In this document: piece by piece, positions 8,382 to 18,806 of the stretch | Layout: each line of letters begins with the position of its first letter | Numbering within the stretch: position 1 is the stretch's first letter | Source of the DNA: Rhizophlyctis rosea | Lineage: Eukaryota; Chytridiomycota; Chytridiomycetes; Rhizophlyctidales; Rhizophlyctidaceae | Direction of reading: 5' to 3' | NCBI GenBank assembly: GCA_027596075.1 | Contig: JADGJC010000477.1 | Coordinates: forward strand, 1 to 23,876 | DNA: 23,876 nt | Program-made: the position numbers and the translations under genes | Notes under the pieces: model-generated | Seen by the model: only the letters and a program-made list of their open reading frames with translations | Told to the model about the DNA's origin: nothing | The model's database searches: none

Positions 8382-9829
8382 ATGAAGGCCACATTCCTCC
8401 TCGCCATCGCTCTCACCGCTGCCTCTCTCGTCGCGGCGATCCCACCTCACGGCGGCTTCGGCGGAAAAGGTCTCGGCAAGGGCGGCTTCGGCAAGGGCAA
8501 GGGCAAGGGCATTGGATTTGTTGGTGGTAAGAAGGGCGGCTGGGGTGGCAAGAAGGGCGGATTCGGCAGGAAGGGAGGTTTCGGCAAGAAGGGAATCTGG
8601 AAGCGTGATGTTGAGGACGAGGAGGATGAGGTTGAGGTTGCTGACGTTGATGATGACGAGGATGAGGTTGAGGTCGCTGGTGGGAAGTGGTCCAACAACA
8701 ACAACCACCATGCGTTGAAGAAGGTGAGGGTGATGGTGAATTTCTTGCAATGTTCGGCTCATGGACTGACAACACCTCTGATCTTTCAGGGCAACAACAA
8801 CTTCAAGAACGCAAATGCCAAGAACGCTCACCAGGCTACCAACGCGAACAACTTGAACGCCAAGAACACGAAGGTACGTGATCTCATCTCTATCCTCTCT
8901 CTCCCTTTTTTCAAGAGGTCTTAAACACCATCATTGTCCCAACAGGCGAACACCAAGACGGCCAAGAACTTCGCCAACAACCAACTGAACAAGTCCAACA
9001 AGAACACGAAGAACGACGTCAACGCCTTCAACAACCAAGCGGCCAACAACAACAACGGTGCCAAGGTTCGTTCGCTTTTCGAATGCCTTACGCGCTGTCC
9101 TATCGTCACCAACTGACACTCTTTTTTCTCACCAACCACAGAAGGGTGCCAACAACAACAACTTCGCCGACACTGGCTTCGGTTTTGGCGGTTGGGGCGG
9201 CAAGGGCGGCTTCGGCAAAGGGAAGGGCAAGTGGAAGCGCGACCTCCAGGACGATGAGGAGAATGATGAGGTGGAAGTTGCCGACCTCGAAGATGACGAT
9301 GCCGATGACGAAATGGAAGTTGCTGGCGGCAAGAAGCAGTTCAACAACAACAACAACCACGCGGCGCAAAAGAACAACAACAACTTCAAGAACGCCAATG
9401 CGAAGAACGCTCATCAGGTGCGTGCGGCGCGGAGGATGGAATGTTTTCGCTTTAACGAATTTGATCAATGGCCCTTGTTCTGATACGCTAACGCAATAAC
9501 GTACTTCCACCCCGCCGCATTCTCATCAGGCTACCAACGCCAACAACCTCAACGCCAAGAACACCAAGGCGAACACGGTGACCGCGAAGAACTTCGCCAA
9601 CAATCAGCTCAACAAGTCGAACAAGAACACCAAGAACGACGTCAATGCGAAGGTGAGTTTTCCTCCCTGACATCTGCCGCAATCCCTTTGACAAGCATCT
9701 AACACTTTCTGCAAAACTTAGAACACGAAGGCCGCGAACAACAACAACGCCGCGAAGAAGGGCAACTTCAACAACAACTTCGCCAACACTGGTTTTGGTG
9801 GCTTCGGCAAGGGGAAGGGCAAGTGGTAG
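8382..9829 (+). CDS. Secreted Gly/Lys-, Asp/Glu- and Asn-rich repeat precursor with Kex2 sites
   Basis: Six exons (8382-8723, 8790-8873, 8946-9065, 9142-9417, 9530-9652, 9722-9829) join with every intron in phase 0 and encode 350 residues. Residues 1-19 form a signal peptide (MKATFLLAIALTAASLVAA). Residues 20-73 are Gly/Lys-rich (GGFGKGKGKG, GGWGGKKGG). The only two Lys-Arg sites, at 74-75 and 214-215, each follow a Trp. The two segments after them, 76-213 and 216-350, are tandem copies of 138 and 135 residues. Each opens with Asp-(Val/Leu), runs through an acidic stretch (DEVEVAD, then EVAGGK), a long Asn/Lys/Ala stretch (NFKNANAKNAHQATNANN, FANNQLNKSNKNTKND) and a Gly/Lys stretch, and ends in GKGKW. 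The last copy stops exactly where the earlier ones have Lys-Arg. Kex2 cleavage with trimming would release one cationic fragment and two near-identical ones. Their function is unknown; signalling, wall or matrix roles all fit. Confidence 0.9.
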
Positions 9830-9890
9830 TTTATCGAGAGGTAGTTGGCTGTATGTAGTTTAGCAGAATATGAGTTTGTAAGAGTCCGAG

Positions 9891-9896
9891 AATAAA
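9891..9896 (+). promoter_or_regulatory. Poly(A) signal of the repeat-precursor gene
   Basis: AATAAA lies 62 nt after the stop codon, with TGTA elements just upstream (near 9850 and 9877), a normal arrangement for fungal 3' ends. Confidence 0.6.
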
Positions 9897-9903
9897 CTGT
9901 TGT

Positions 9904-9968
9904 TTTCATGAAGATTTCTATTGTGCAGTTCGATATTATACTCCTGCTTTCATGAGACTTCTATTGTG
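9904..9968 (+). repeat. Imperfect direct repeat, period 44 bp
   Basis: TTTCATGA-GA-TTCTATTGTG occurs at about 9904-9925 and again at 9948-9968 with small differences. It sits directly after the poly(A) signal. Confidence 0.5.
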
Positions 9969-10002
9969 GTGAATGGTATGGTGGCTGTTCCAAAGGAGAA
10001 GC

Positions 10003-10084
10003 GACGTTTCTTTGGAGACTTCAAATTCACTGTTGTCCAAATGTGATGTGTGACGTTTCTCTGTAGGCTTCAAACTCCCTGTTA
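10003..10084 (+). repeat. Imperfect direct repeat, period 49 bp
   Basis: GACGTTTCT-TG-AG-CTTCAAA-TC-CTGTT occurs at 10003-10036 and 10052-10084. With the preceding pair it shows that the spacer between two convergent genes has been built by short local duplications. The rest of 9830-10468 shows no gene. Confidence 0.5.
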
Positions 10085-10468
10085 TCTGCCCTGTTATGGC
10101 GAGGGCTTTATGAACGCAGCATAGGCGCTTGGCAACACGTGTGGAGTTAGACGTTCGCTGGTGCTTGGGTATGTCGTTGCCTGCACATCTTCACATTTCA
10201 TACTGTGACTCCGTCAGTTGACTCATTTGTCAAGCGATTGACACCACGGACGGACACTGAACAACAATAAATTTTGGTGTTGTTCTCATAAACCTTTGAT
10301 AACCAACATTGGACATCCGCCACTCGTCGCGAGACTATTTTGACCTTACTTAGAATGATTGCCTTACAATACTTGCGAATTTTAATGAGATTCATTCCCA
10401 TAACTAATGATCAGACTAAGCCCCCCAAACATGATTTTGCCAAGTAGATGCAACACAATCCCTCCGCA

Positions 10469-13400
10469 TTAAACAGACCGCTCCCCACTGACACTTGCAC
10501 GGTCTCCACTGACACTTGCACGAGTAACTGTTACACTGGCTCTAACAGTGCTAGCCCTACGTGTGTCGATAGGCGACATATTCGTTTTCATAGTATCTGC
10601 GCCGCCAGCCTTGCGCATCTCGGACTGGAAGGCCTCGGTGACGGATTGTCCTTGCACGACCCCGAAGGCTGGGATATTGTTAACAAAGTCAGTGGGAGTC
10701 TCATATGAGTTGTTGCAGCCACCACAGGCCATCCTTACCCATCAGTATCTTGGGAATGGCAAATATACCCGTGCTCAGGACTGTTGCCAAAATGGTGCCA
10801 AGACCGATGAGCCAGAAACTGCATCGTTGAAATTAGGCGATCGCATTGATAAAAAGACATCCATTGAAGGTGCGCGTACTTACACAGCAGCCGGGGAGCT
10901 AATCATTGAAATAACAGGAACGACTACAATCGTGATGACCGAGATGAGCAGGATAGCCGTGACCGTGAACGTGTTCTCATTGAAAGCTTGCATCATGAAT
11001 TCAGTGATTAACACGCGGTGCCATTTACAAGCCGAATTGCGCATACCTGATACCACCTTTCTGGTACGGAATGCGCAGAACGCCGCAAACAGGATCAAGA
11101 TTACGTTGTACTGTTGGCCTATGGTTAATATTCTGAGAAGTGCAACGACGGAAGGCAGCAGGAAATACCCACCACATATAACAAAATCGGAGCTGTACTG
11201 TTACTGGTAGGGCAGTCCTGCTGCTGAAAGGCTGTAGTTGTCAAAGGCAATGTAACCGTCTTGACTCCGCTCGCATCTTCTTTCCAAAATTGGTATACCT
11301 AAAACCGTAGACTGATAAGCATTCGCATTTTCGGATTTCAAACATGCATCGGAAAGGCTGAACTGACCAAACACAAAATGATTTCAGTCCCAGCGACAGC
11401 GAAGATGTAGCAGCATAACTCAAACTCCGAAAATCGGAAACCGGAATTCTTTGCTGTGAAGATTCGGTGGACACGGTAGGACTTCATTGCCAAGGAGCCC
11501 ATTACCAGACCGAACCCGATGGCAAAGAACCAGTCTGACGGATACCAATGATCAGTCAAACGCGCTTTGACAAAAAGGTAGTAATATAACGATTCGTACA
11601 GGTTCCGTAGCACTGCAACCAGCCGTTTTGCCCAGTGGAGGTGATTCTCTGTCGCATGCACGACTGTTAGCTGGGCTTCAACAACATTGGCCAAACGAAA
11701 TTGGCTACCATAAGCACGGAGGACAAGGTAAAGCAAGCGCCTAAGAGAGAAAAGATAAACAACATTCAAGAAGGGCGGGATTCCGCGCTGATAGCTTTGT
11801 CTACGACCATACCAAGGAAGATCAAGTAACTCGGGATTCTCGAAGCAGCGCGAATGACCTGCGCGTCGCGCTTCCACGTGAACATAGCAGCCAAAATCAA
11901 CTCAAATGCCAATGCGAGACCGATAAGTGCAATCATCACTGTCGCTTTGGAAGATTTCGCGGCAATATATGTCAGAGGTAAGGCTGCCACCATCGGCGAT
12001 GGAAGGGGAGCAGACGCCGCCAAATCTAAGCGACAGGTATCATTCTGCGAGAAGGGTGGGATTGATTGAGGATCATAGTCTTAAGGAACGATTCCGATAA
12101 AATGACTGACCTGTCCCTCCTTCCATTTGTAAACCACCGTCGCCGTGCCGGCGCTGGAATCATCAACTAAATAAGCCTCGTAATCCTCCGCGGTGCAAGC
12201 TGGCATGGTAGCCCAGTTGATAGTCTTGCAGGCTCGCTTGATCGCATCTGCAGCGGACATGTTCTGTGCGTAGCGTACTCAAAAGTGAGCACAATGAAGT
12301 TCAAATATGAATCACACAACCATACAAAGCCATGCATAATCACTTGCCTTGTACTGAATCTCATTAAGCATCAAGTTTGCAGGATCGTATGGATTAATCA
12401 ATCCAAAACTTGGCAACTGTTGGGCGGGATATCCGGCGAATGCTGAGTGCTCTGCATATCGGAAACAACAGTTAGGTTGAATCCAAGGCCAGAGCTCAAA
12501 TAGGAAGTCTTGGTACGCACTGAGCATTTGTTCAGGATCCAAAGTCATCTTCGTTTTCAAGTCCTGTGATAGTAGAAAAACGCACAAACACGAAGGTTAG
12601 CTCATCACATGGTATCAGTAAGCCACATGATCCCCTCGGCGCCTACCGTGTAAGAGGGCAGGAGGAACGAAGCACTGTAAGCCGGGAAGGTAGAGTCTGC
12701 GTCATAGAATGGATCATTGAAGTTGATCACATCTATTTGTCCTTTTGTGCTTCTTGCAAGGACTTCGATGAGAGCTTCGTGGGCGAGGGTGGCATTGCGT
12801 GATGTTCGAGATAGTCCAGCAAGTTGAGCGGTCACGGATCCGATACCTGGGGCAGATTCAAACGTCATCATTAGGGGAACAGATGAAGCGCGGAGTCCAA
12901 GCGTACCGGTGGGCGGATAGATTGGTGTCTATTGACGCAAAACGGTCAGAACCAACCCCTGCATACAGCAACGGCGATTCCACAGTTTTCTTACAAAGAA
13001 GTCTCTGTATCCATTCGCGTACTGCGTCAGCGCGAACCCTGGAACATCATTTCATTAGATTTCCATGTTAACCATCTCAAAGATTTGGACATACCGGACA
13101 AAACCTCAGGCCACATGTCCCAAATGCCATACACCGCCATTGGAAACTTTGGTTCCATCCAAGGCGGCTCAATCGGCGTAGCATTCTTCCACTGCGCCCA
13201 AGCGGTGGATGAAGCACTAGTAACTCGCGGCGCAACCAGTTTCGGATAATTGCGAACCCAATTGACAAACGTCTCGTTCAGGGCAGTCTCGGCGTAGGTG
13301 TCCATGCCACTGGGAGAACATTCAGTTGAAGGAGAATGAATTATTTGTAAAAAGGACCTACCATCGTCCCTCGCCGTTCAATAGAGTTGCTGATGCCAGG

Positions 13401-16198
13401 TTTGTGAGAATGCGACTGGGGCAATCGAAAAATTTGAAAACCCACCTCCCCAAGAAAAGAACAGGTTTTGAATCCAACTTGTAGTATCTGATCCCGCGGG
13501 GAATGTGATTATATTCTTTTGCCCTGCACAGTCGTGTCAGTCATTAGTGTCATATACAATCAAACATAACTGATATCTTTGCACCAGCTTTGGTGTACAG
13601 ATTGATCAACATATTGTTAAACTCCTTCATATTCCAGTTGGTCCACCTGCAAGATATGGCAGGTCAGAGTTGGCACGCATGTATATTCAACTTGGGCTTG
13701 ATTGTGGTTCAAAAGACAACCGTCACATACCAAGCTGAACCCCAATCTCCCAAAGGTGGAGGCAACTTGGTGCCGTTGTTCTGGAGGAGAGTGATTGTAC
13801 CTTTCAACAGATGCCAGTGTTGCAAAGTGAGGCGGAAGGGCACAGCGTAGTATTCCCCAGAGAAGTAGATGAGTTTGTCGAACATGGGTAGCGTCTAAGC
13901 CATGCGTTGAAACAGAGGAGTCAGGGATGATGATTCGACATGAAAATACTATCCTTGTGATAAGCATCATACTTCATATGTCACATCGTAGCCGTGCAGT
14001 TTGAAATCTAAAGAGGTGCAAAAAGGATCAATGCATTGCGACAAGTGTTTGGCGACAGTGAGGACCTCACATTGGTTATGGAGTTCAGCTAGTTTCAGGA
14101 AAGATGTTAGATCTATTATGCGCGCTGTTCAACGCTTTCGATGCAATCACGAAGGCTTACATAGCGGTGCGAGACGGTCCAACGCATTGTGAAGACTACC
14201 CATCTGTCCATTAGTGAACCAAATGTGATCGGGACAAAGCCTCCACGGTTGAAATCTCTTGATGAGTTGCTGGCATGAAGTGACATAAAGCATTGCCATA
14301 CCATTTGACATCGGAGGTACAGTTCGGAGTGACTTGTTCCACCCACGGAAAGCCTAGACGATGAGTGTGGGGTATTGGTTCAGTTTTTGAGTGATACAAG
14401 GACCGCAGATCAACCAAACTTACCGATGGTTCCATTGTACGGGCTCCTGTTCGGCACCCGCATGCGGAGGTGGATGGAGACGGTGTCTTTGCCATTAACC
14501 CGTTTCGACTTGACGTATTGCGCGTAAGCTGAAAGTGGTTGGAACTTTTCGCGAATGTCAGACATGACGCTCCTCTATGAATGCCATGCAAGAGGGGTAG
14601 GGTCCCTTTTGGGCATGCTCAACCTACCAAATTACGTGACTGATCCGGAAGCCAGACAACCAACTGCGACGTCGCAACCGAGGGGTCGCCAATAATGTAG
14701 TAGTCGGCGTTGTGGCAAACACATGCGCTGAAAGGGTTGGGATAATCAAAGACCGTTTTAGCGACGATGGTAGGGGTTTTGCTGGGGTCGGGGAACTGTA
14801 TTCGGAACATGATGAGTTGACAGTTCGGGTATGACTCTAAGGACGTTGATGAATTGGCCTACTGTACCCCGTACAACCAAGGGAAGGACCAAGCGTTGTT
14901 CGTCAGATTCACATTCGTGAGTTGCATCGGCAGATCGCCTTGGTTTGTCCTGCATCGAAGGAACAATGTCAAAACAGGATACTCGCTTAACTTTGAGCCT
15001 TCCTACTTACTCCCGGTATGGTTGAAGGAACACATCAGCAATATCGTCATCTTTGTAAGAAATCTCTCAGTACCGGACCGTCACATGTCGTAGTACAAAT
15101 ACCACTTACTGCCCATAAACGGTTTATTATTGTCACCGAAGAAGTTACACTGTAGTCCACTGTCGCCCCATACACCTCTGTTGATTGAACCGGATGTTTG
15201 GAACGGTCAACCACATAAAAGAAGCTGCATGGACAAAGTAAACTTACTCTGATTGCTGGAACGTGGCGAATGTGAGAGCTGACGTATCGAGGCCCGATGG
15301 GAGGGGTTGGGCGGGGACGGTCTACGTAGATGTCATTACTTGCGCGTTCATGCAGGCAAAGCGTCAATGGAATGATAGCAACCTGGACTGTATCGGTGCC
15401 GTTGATCTAGGATGCATGATTTGATTAAATTCTTGACTTTCAAATCTGACCGTATGGTGAGACTTACATTCCCCGCAAAACCGGCAAATTGCACAGTGGC
15501 GACCTAACACCAGCAACCATAAATTGCGAGTATTAACAACAATGAGTGAGTTTCAGAAAAGACTGTGTACCGCTTACAGCAGTATCATTGTTGCTGATGC
15601 GCAAGCGGTCGATCCATTTGCCCTGTGCAAAGGCACTGGCGGGGATGAAGACTTTGGTCCAGCTGGTGGGAGAGAGCGATGCACCGGCGGTATATGTGGT
15701 AATTGGTTGCATGTAAAACTTCACGCTTCTGCTGAGTAGGGAGCTTCCGAACGTAATGTTCAAGTTATTCGTGTTGCTCTGGTGATTGATCTCGGTAGTC
15801 AGCCAGCGATAAGCATGTCACGACGAGGCCAATCTCCTTACCGTCATCCAAAGCGTAATCGCTTCAACTCTTGCACCGGTATAGTATGCATACACAAAGC
15901 CCATAATACCAATCTCTCCTTGAGCGGGTATGGTAGCCTGGTAGAACTTGGTTGGTGTGCGAGTTCCAGCGGCGGCGGCGGTGATGTCTGGGTAACCCGT
16001 AGTGATTTGAGAGACAGTCACTCCGCTGGAGGAGGCTGACGAAGTGACAGCGGCGTTCAGAAATGGGACATATTGCTCATGTGTTGGCATAATCGCAGTG
16101 GCAAGCAGGAGGAGGACGATGGCCATGAAGCTCCTGGGCCTTTGCCGCCATCCTTGGCTATGACCGGCCTGCGGCGGAGGGTGGTCTGAGAGATGCAT
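10469..16198 (-). CDS. Class C (family 3) GPCR with sugar-binding-protein-like ectodomain
   Basis: I model 31 exons totalling 3747 nt (1248 aa): 16198-15842, 15778-15578, 15503-15468, 15406-15383, 15321-15248, 15177-15110, 15065-15011, 14949-14913, 14858-14628, 14544-14424, 14353-14302, 14240-14161, 14088-13973, 13894-13731, 13646-13585, 13523-13446, 13389-13362, 13309-13095, 13038-12995, 12928-12647, 12563-12348, 12263-12111, 12044-11813, 11740-11709, 11648-11600, 11534-11368, 11298-11173, 11110-11047, 10986-10884, 10818-10739, 10668-10469. A signal anchor (MAIVLLLLATAIM) starts it. Residues about 45-200 look like a jelly-roll module (SWTKVFIPASAF, WIDRLRISNND). Residues about 420-850 read like a sugar-type solute-binding protein (DHIWFTNGQMGSLHNALDRL, FDKLIYFSGEYYAVPF, ITFPAGSDTTSWIQNLFFSW, TLLNGEGRW). 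TM3 (FAIGFGLVMGSLAMKSYRVH) with Cys before Trp-Phe, the FNENTF block before TM6 and the TM7 IPKIL end identify family 3. The tail (about 1183-1248) repeats RASV. Junctions at exons 2, 7, 9 and 24-25 have alternatives. Confidence 0.8.
10486..10522 (-). repeat. 21-bp tandem repeat in the receptor tail
   Basis: CACTGACACTTGCACG occurs at 10486-10501 and 10507-10522, a period of 21 bp. Read on the minus strand it encodes seven-residue units Arg-Ala-Ser-Val-Ser-Gly-(Asp/Glu) at the extreme C-terminus of the receptor. Confidence 0.75.
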
Positions 16199-16292
16199 CA
16201 ATCCGTTGTAGACGTGAAATCTATAAGGAAGGAAATGGGAAGATCTTGACGATGAGTCCTGTAAATGCGATGGTGCCGAACAAACTTCGCTC

Positions 16293-16301
16293 GCTTATAT
16301 A
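16293..16301 (-). promoter_or_regulatory. TATA box of the receptor gene
   Basis: TATATAAGC reads on the minus strand about 95 nt upstream of the ATG at 16198, leaving room for a 5'UTR of roughly 60-70 nt. The ATG used is the first in frame; a second in-frame ATG at about 16124 lies directly before the hydrophobic signal segment and could be the real start. Confidence 0.5.
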
Positions 16302-16503
16302 CTGCATAAGCTGTTGTGCTTGGGAACAATAGTTTCCCTACCTTCAATGCAAATAAGTCATATCAATGAAGTCAGACCGCTTTTCTGTTATCGTCATGAG
16401 AGATGAATGTATGTGAAAACCCCAGCGTCCGGAGTCTCAATGTGCAACTCCACGCCAGGATCCCTTAACGAGCATTGTCCTCCAATGATTTGAACCCCCG
16501 AAT

Positions 16504-16608
16504 CAGTCTGCCGGTGACAGCGCTTTCAAGACCAAATGCCAGAGCAGTCTCCCTTGAAGACATTTTAGCTGAAACAAACAAATCCTTGAAACAGTCTTCC
16601 GGTGACAG
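16504..16608 (+). repeat. Short direct repeat upstream of the receptor gene
   Basis: CAGTCTGCCGGTGACAG (16504-16520) recurs as CAGTCTTCCGGTGACAG (16592-16608), one mismatch in 17. A plus-strand frame across both copies (16475-16810) has no ATG start and is probably not a gene. Otherwise 16302-17900 shows nothing I can support. Confidence 0.35.
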
Positions 16609-18279
16609 AACAAACGTTCTCCGTCTTAGACTTTTGTCACTGGGACATTCAGATCTATTGTTACAGTCTCACAGTGCATGGCCAGGGGACACGTCCGCTG
16701 TGCCCAAAATCTTAACATCATATCTACGACACCGATCATTGATCAGGATCGCGACAAAAGGTAAGGTGTGCCAAATCGAGACCCGTGAACCGATCGTTGT
16801 CCGAGCCTGAGGGCAAGTTATGCCTAATGCGATCGATTGTCGATGTTCGCATGTACCGATCAAGCACGGAGCTGAAGACACAAGGGACTAAACAGATTTT
16901 CGATCCACATGATCCATGTTGCCACTCACGAGAGACACGCAGAACTAAACAACCGATCAGGTAAGATCAACTGTTTGGCCAAAGAGATCGAAAGCATGAA
17001 ACTTCTTCCCTTATGGTTACCGCCATCTATCAGCATGGTCCTTCATCTTCCAACAAATCCGCACCGGTTGGTCTGGTGCCGCCTTAGATGTCAACAGCAT
17101 CTTGGACGTACATATGCCAGACGGGTCGTCAATCTACCATCCCAGCTCAGTCTACCAATAATATCGTTGCTGACTGTTCTTCGTGCTGGCACTGAAGCAG
17201 TGTAAAGCTTATGGCAAAACAACTGACCGTAACTATGGACCCGCGGGTGGGAGGCACAGTCACTACACCACTATTCCTCGTTCATCAGGGTCTCGCCGAC
17301 TGACCTGCCATTCTCACGTTGTAATATTCAAGCACTCGGAAAAAGCGACTAGTCCGACTATTTATCCTCTCGCTCTTGGCTATTCCCGCTGCTTGCTGAT
17401 GATTGGCACATGGTGTGATTCAGTCAGCTGCCCGACCTTTATCCTTTCGCATCACAATGCTCTAGCACAAATAAGCCAAATCCAAGAGCCAAAGAGGAAT
17501 GCCCGTTGGCCAACTGCAAGCGACGCAGAGTCTCCCCGCTGGAGCGGAAATTCCGGCTCGTCACTTCCATTTGATTCCCATAGTGCGTCGCCTGTAAGGC
17601 AGCATGAATGAATCTGGGCCAGCATTGCATCTTGAGGGACTTTCTTCCTCAACTGCTCACAATCCAATGTGAAGCGTGCTGTCATTGCAATTATATATGC
17701 GACATGGACGTTCGAGACTCTTTAGAATTATGGCTTCTTACTGGTTGACACGGTGTGCCAATGTTTTTCCTTTTTTTGAAATCTTGGTAGAACTCCGCCA
17801 GATCACCAACCGCTCACAAACCAAAGTTTGCTGTACGCCGTTGCCTTCGAAGGGATAACGTTGTACCGCTCGTCTTTACTCTATAACGGACAGCAGGTGG
17901 CGTGTACAAATTGTTTATGAGTCGCACAGCCGTGGAAATCCACCGGCAGTCCCTCCTTGGGTTCATTGACAAGTCGCGAGAAAAAGTATGTCATCCAAAC
18001 CGTCGCAGTCTCTTGCATCCCCATGTCAAACCAGGCTGGAGGGAAGGATATACAATGTTAGGATCGCGACGCGAAGCATGTTTAGAGGGTCAGATGCGGC
18101 TGTTACTATTCGTAGGGCAACCACTGGCAAGTCGAAATTGAATTGCATTACCATCATTTGTATCTTCTCCACATCCTCTTCCGTAGCCCCATCGGAGCAG
18201 GGCATTGCTTATACCACAACTATACCGACTCGTTGTTTTTTTACTGAAACCGCATAGTTGGTGACCGCCGTTGCTCTGA

Positions 18280-18806
18280 ACATCGGAGGATTTGTACTTT
18301 GCAACCAAAGGAAGCCACGACTCAGCCCCAGTATGTGATTTCATCCCGTGGTCGCTCGGGGAACTTCCTTCTGGCAATGTTACAGTTTACCTAGTATACA
18401 AACTCAAACCTCACGGAGCGAAGCGGTGTAACCAGAGGGATCAATGTCAACTTGTGTTGACATCAGCTCAATGCAGCTTTGCCAGGGCTAGCACTTGCTT
18501 TGTTGTCGCAAGTTGGATGACGCAAGCAAGGGTAAGGAGGTCACAACAATGCTTGTTAATGTTCCCCCTCCCCTTGCTGCCTATCAGGAAGCCATCCCAT
18601 TCAGCCCTTGTCACAGCAACACATCTGATTTGGAATACCATCGGTTCGGACTTGTCGGGTCACCAAAAGAACCTTTGCAACTTGTTGCAGAGGAATGGGA
18701 AGACTGTGAACAAAGTCGCCCCTCCACCCGCCCACAGATCCTGACAAGGGCAATCGCCGCCGCGGCTCCAGCCCCGATCTCCAACCCCAACACCATTCTG
18801 AAATAA
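18280..18806 (+). CDS. 3' exons of an unrecognised plus-strand gene
   Basis: Three exons join in phase: 18280(or earlier)-18425, 18486-18531 and 18588-18806 (TAA). The introns are 60 nt (GTGTAA...TTTGCCAG) and 56 nt (GTAAGG...CTATCAG). The second has a textbook pyrimidine tract (GTTCCCCCTCCCCTTGCTGC) that fixes the orientation. The peptide includes DLYFATKGSHDSAPVCDFIP, a glycosylation site in SGNVTVYLV, then PLQLVAEEWEDCEQSRPSTR and an Ala/Pro-rich end. Upstream exons probably lie in 17.9-18.28 kb, where GTATGT at about 17986 and the branch-like TTTTTTACTGAAAC before CGCATAG at about 18256 are further splice signals, but I could not build one clean frame through them. No family is recognised. 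Confidence 0.42.

Noticed and set aside
8370..8831. Long minus-strand frames opposite the repeat-precursor gene
   Set aside because: They mirror the repetitive codons of the plus-strand gene, which has a TATA box, signal peptide, phase-consistent introns and a poly(A) signal.
16475..16810. 111-codon plus-strand frame upstream of the receptor
   Set aside because: It has no ATG anywhere in the frame, no clear acceptor site, and overlaps the short direct repeat; it is probably non-coding.
17183..17611. 142-codon plus-strand frame
   Set aside because: It starts without ATG, is rich in Ser, His and Cys with no recognisable motif, and has no splice context.
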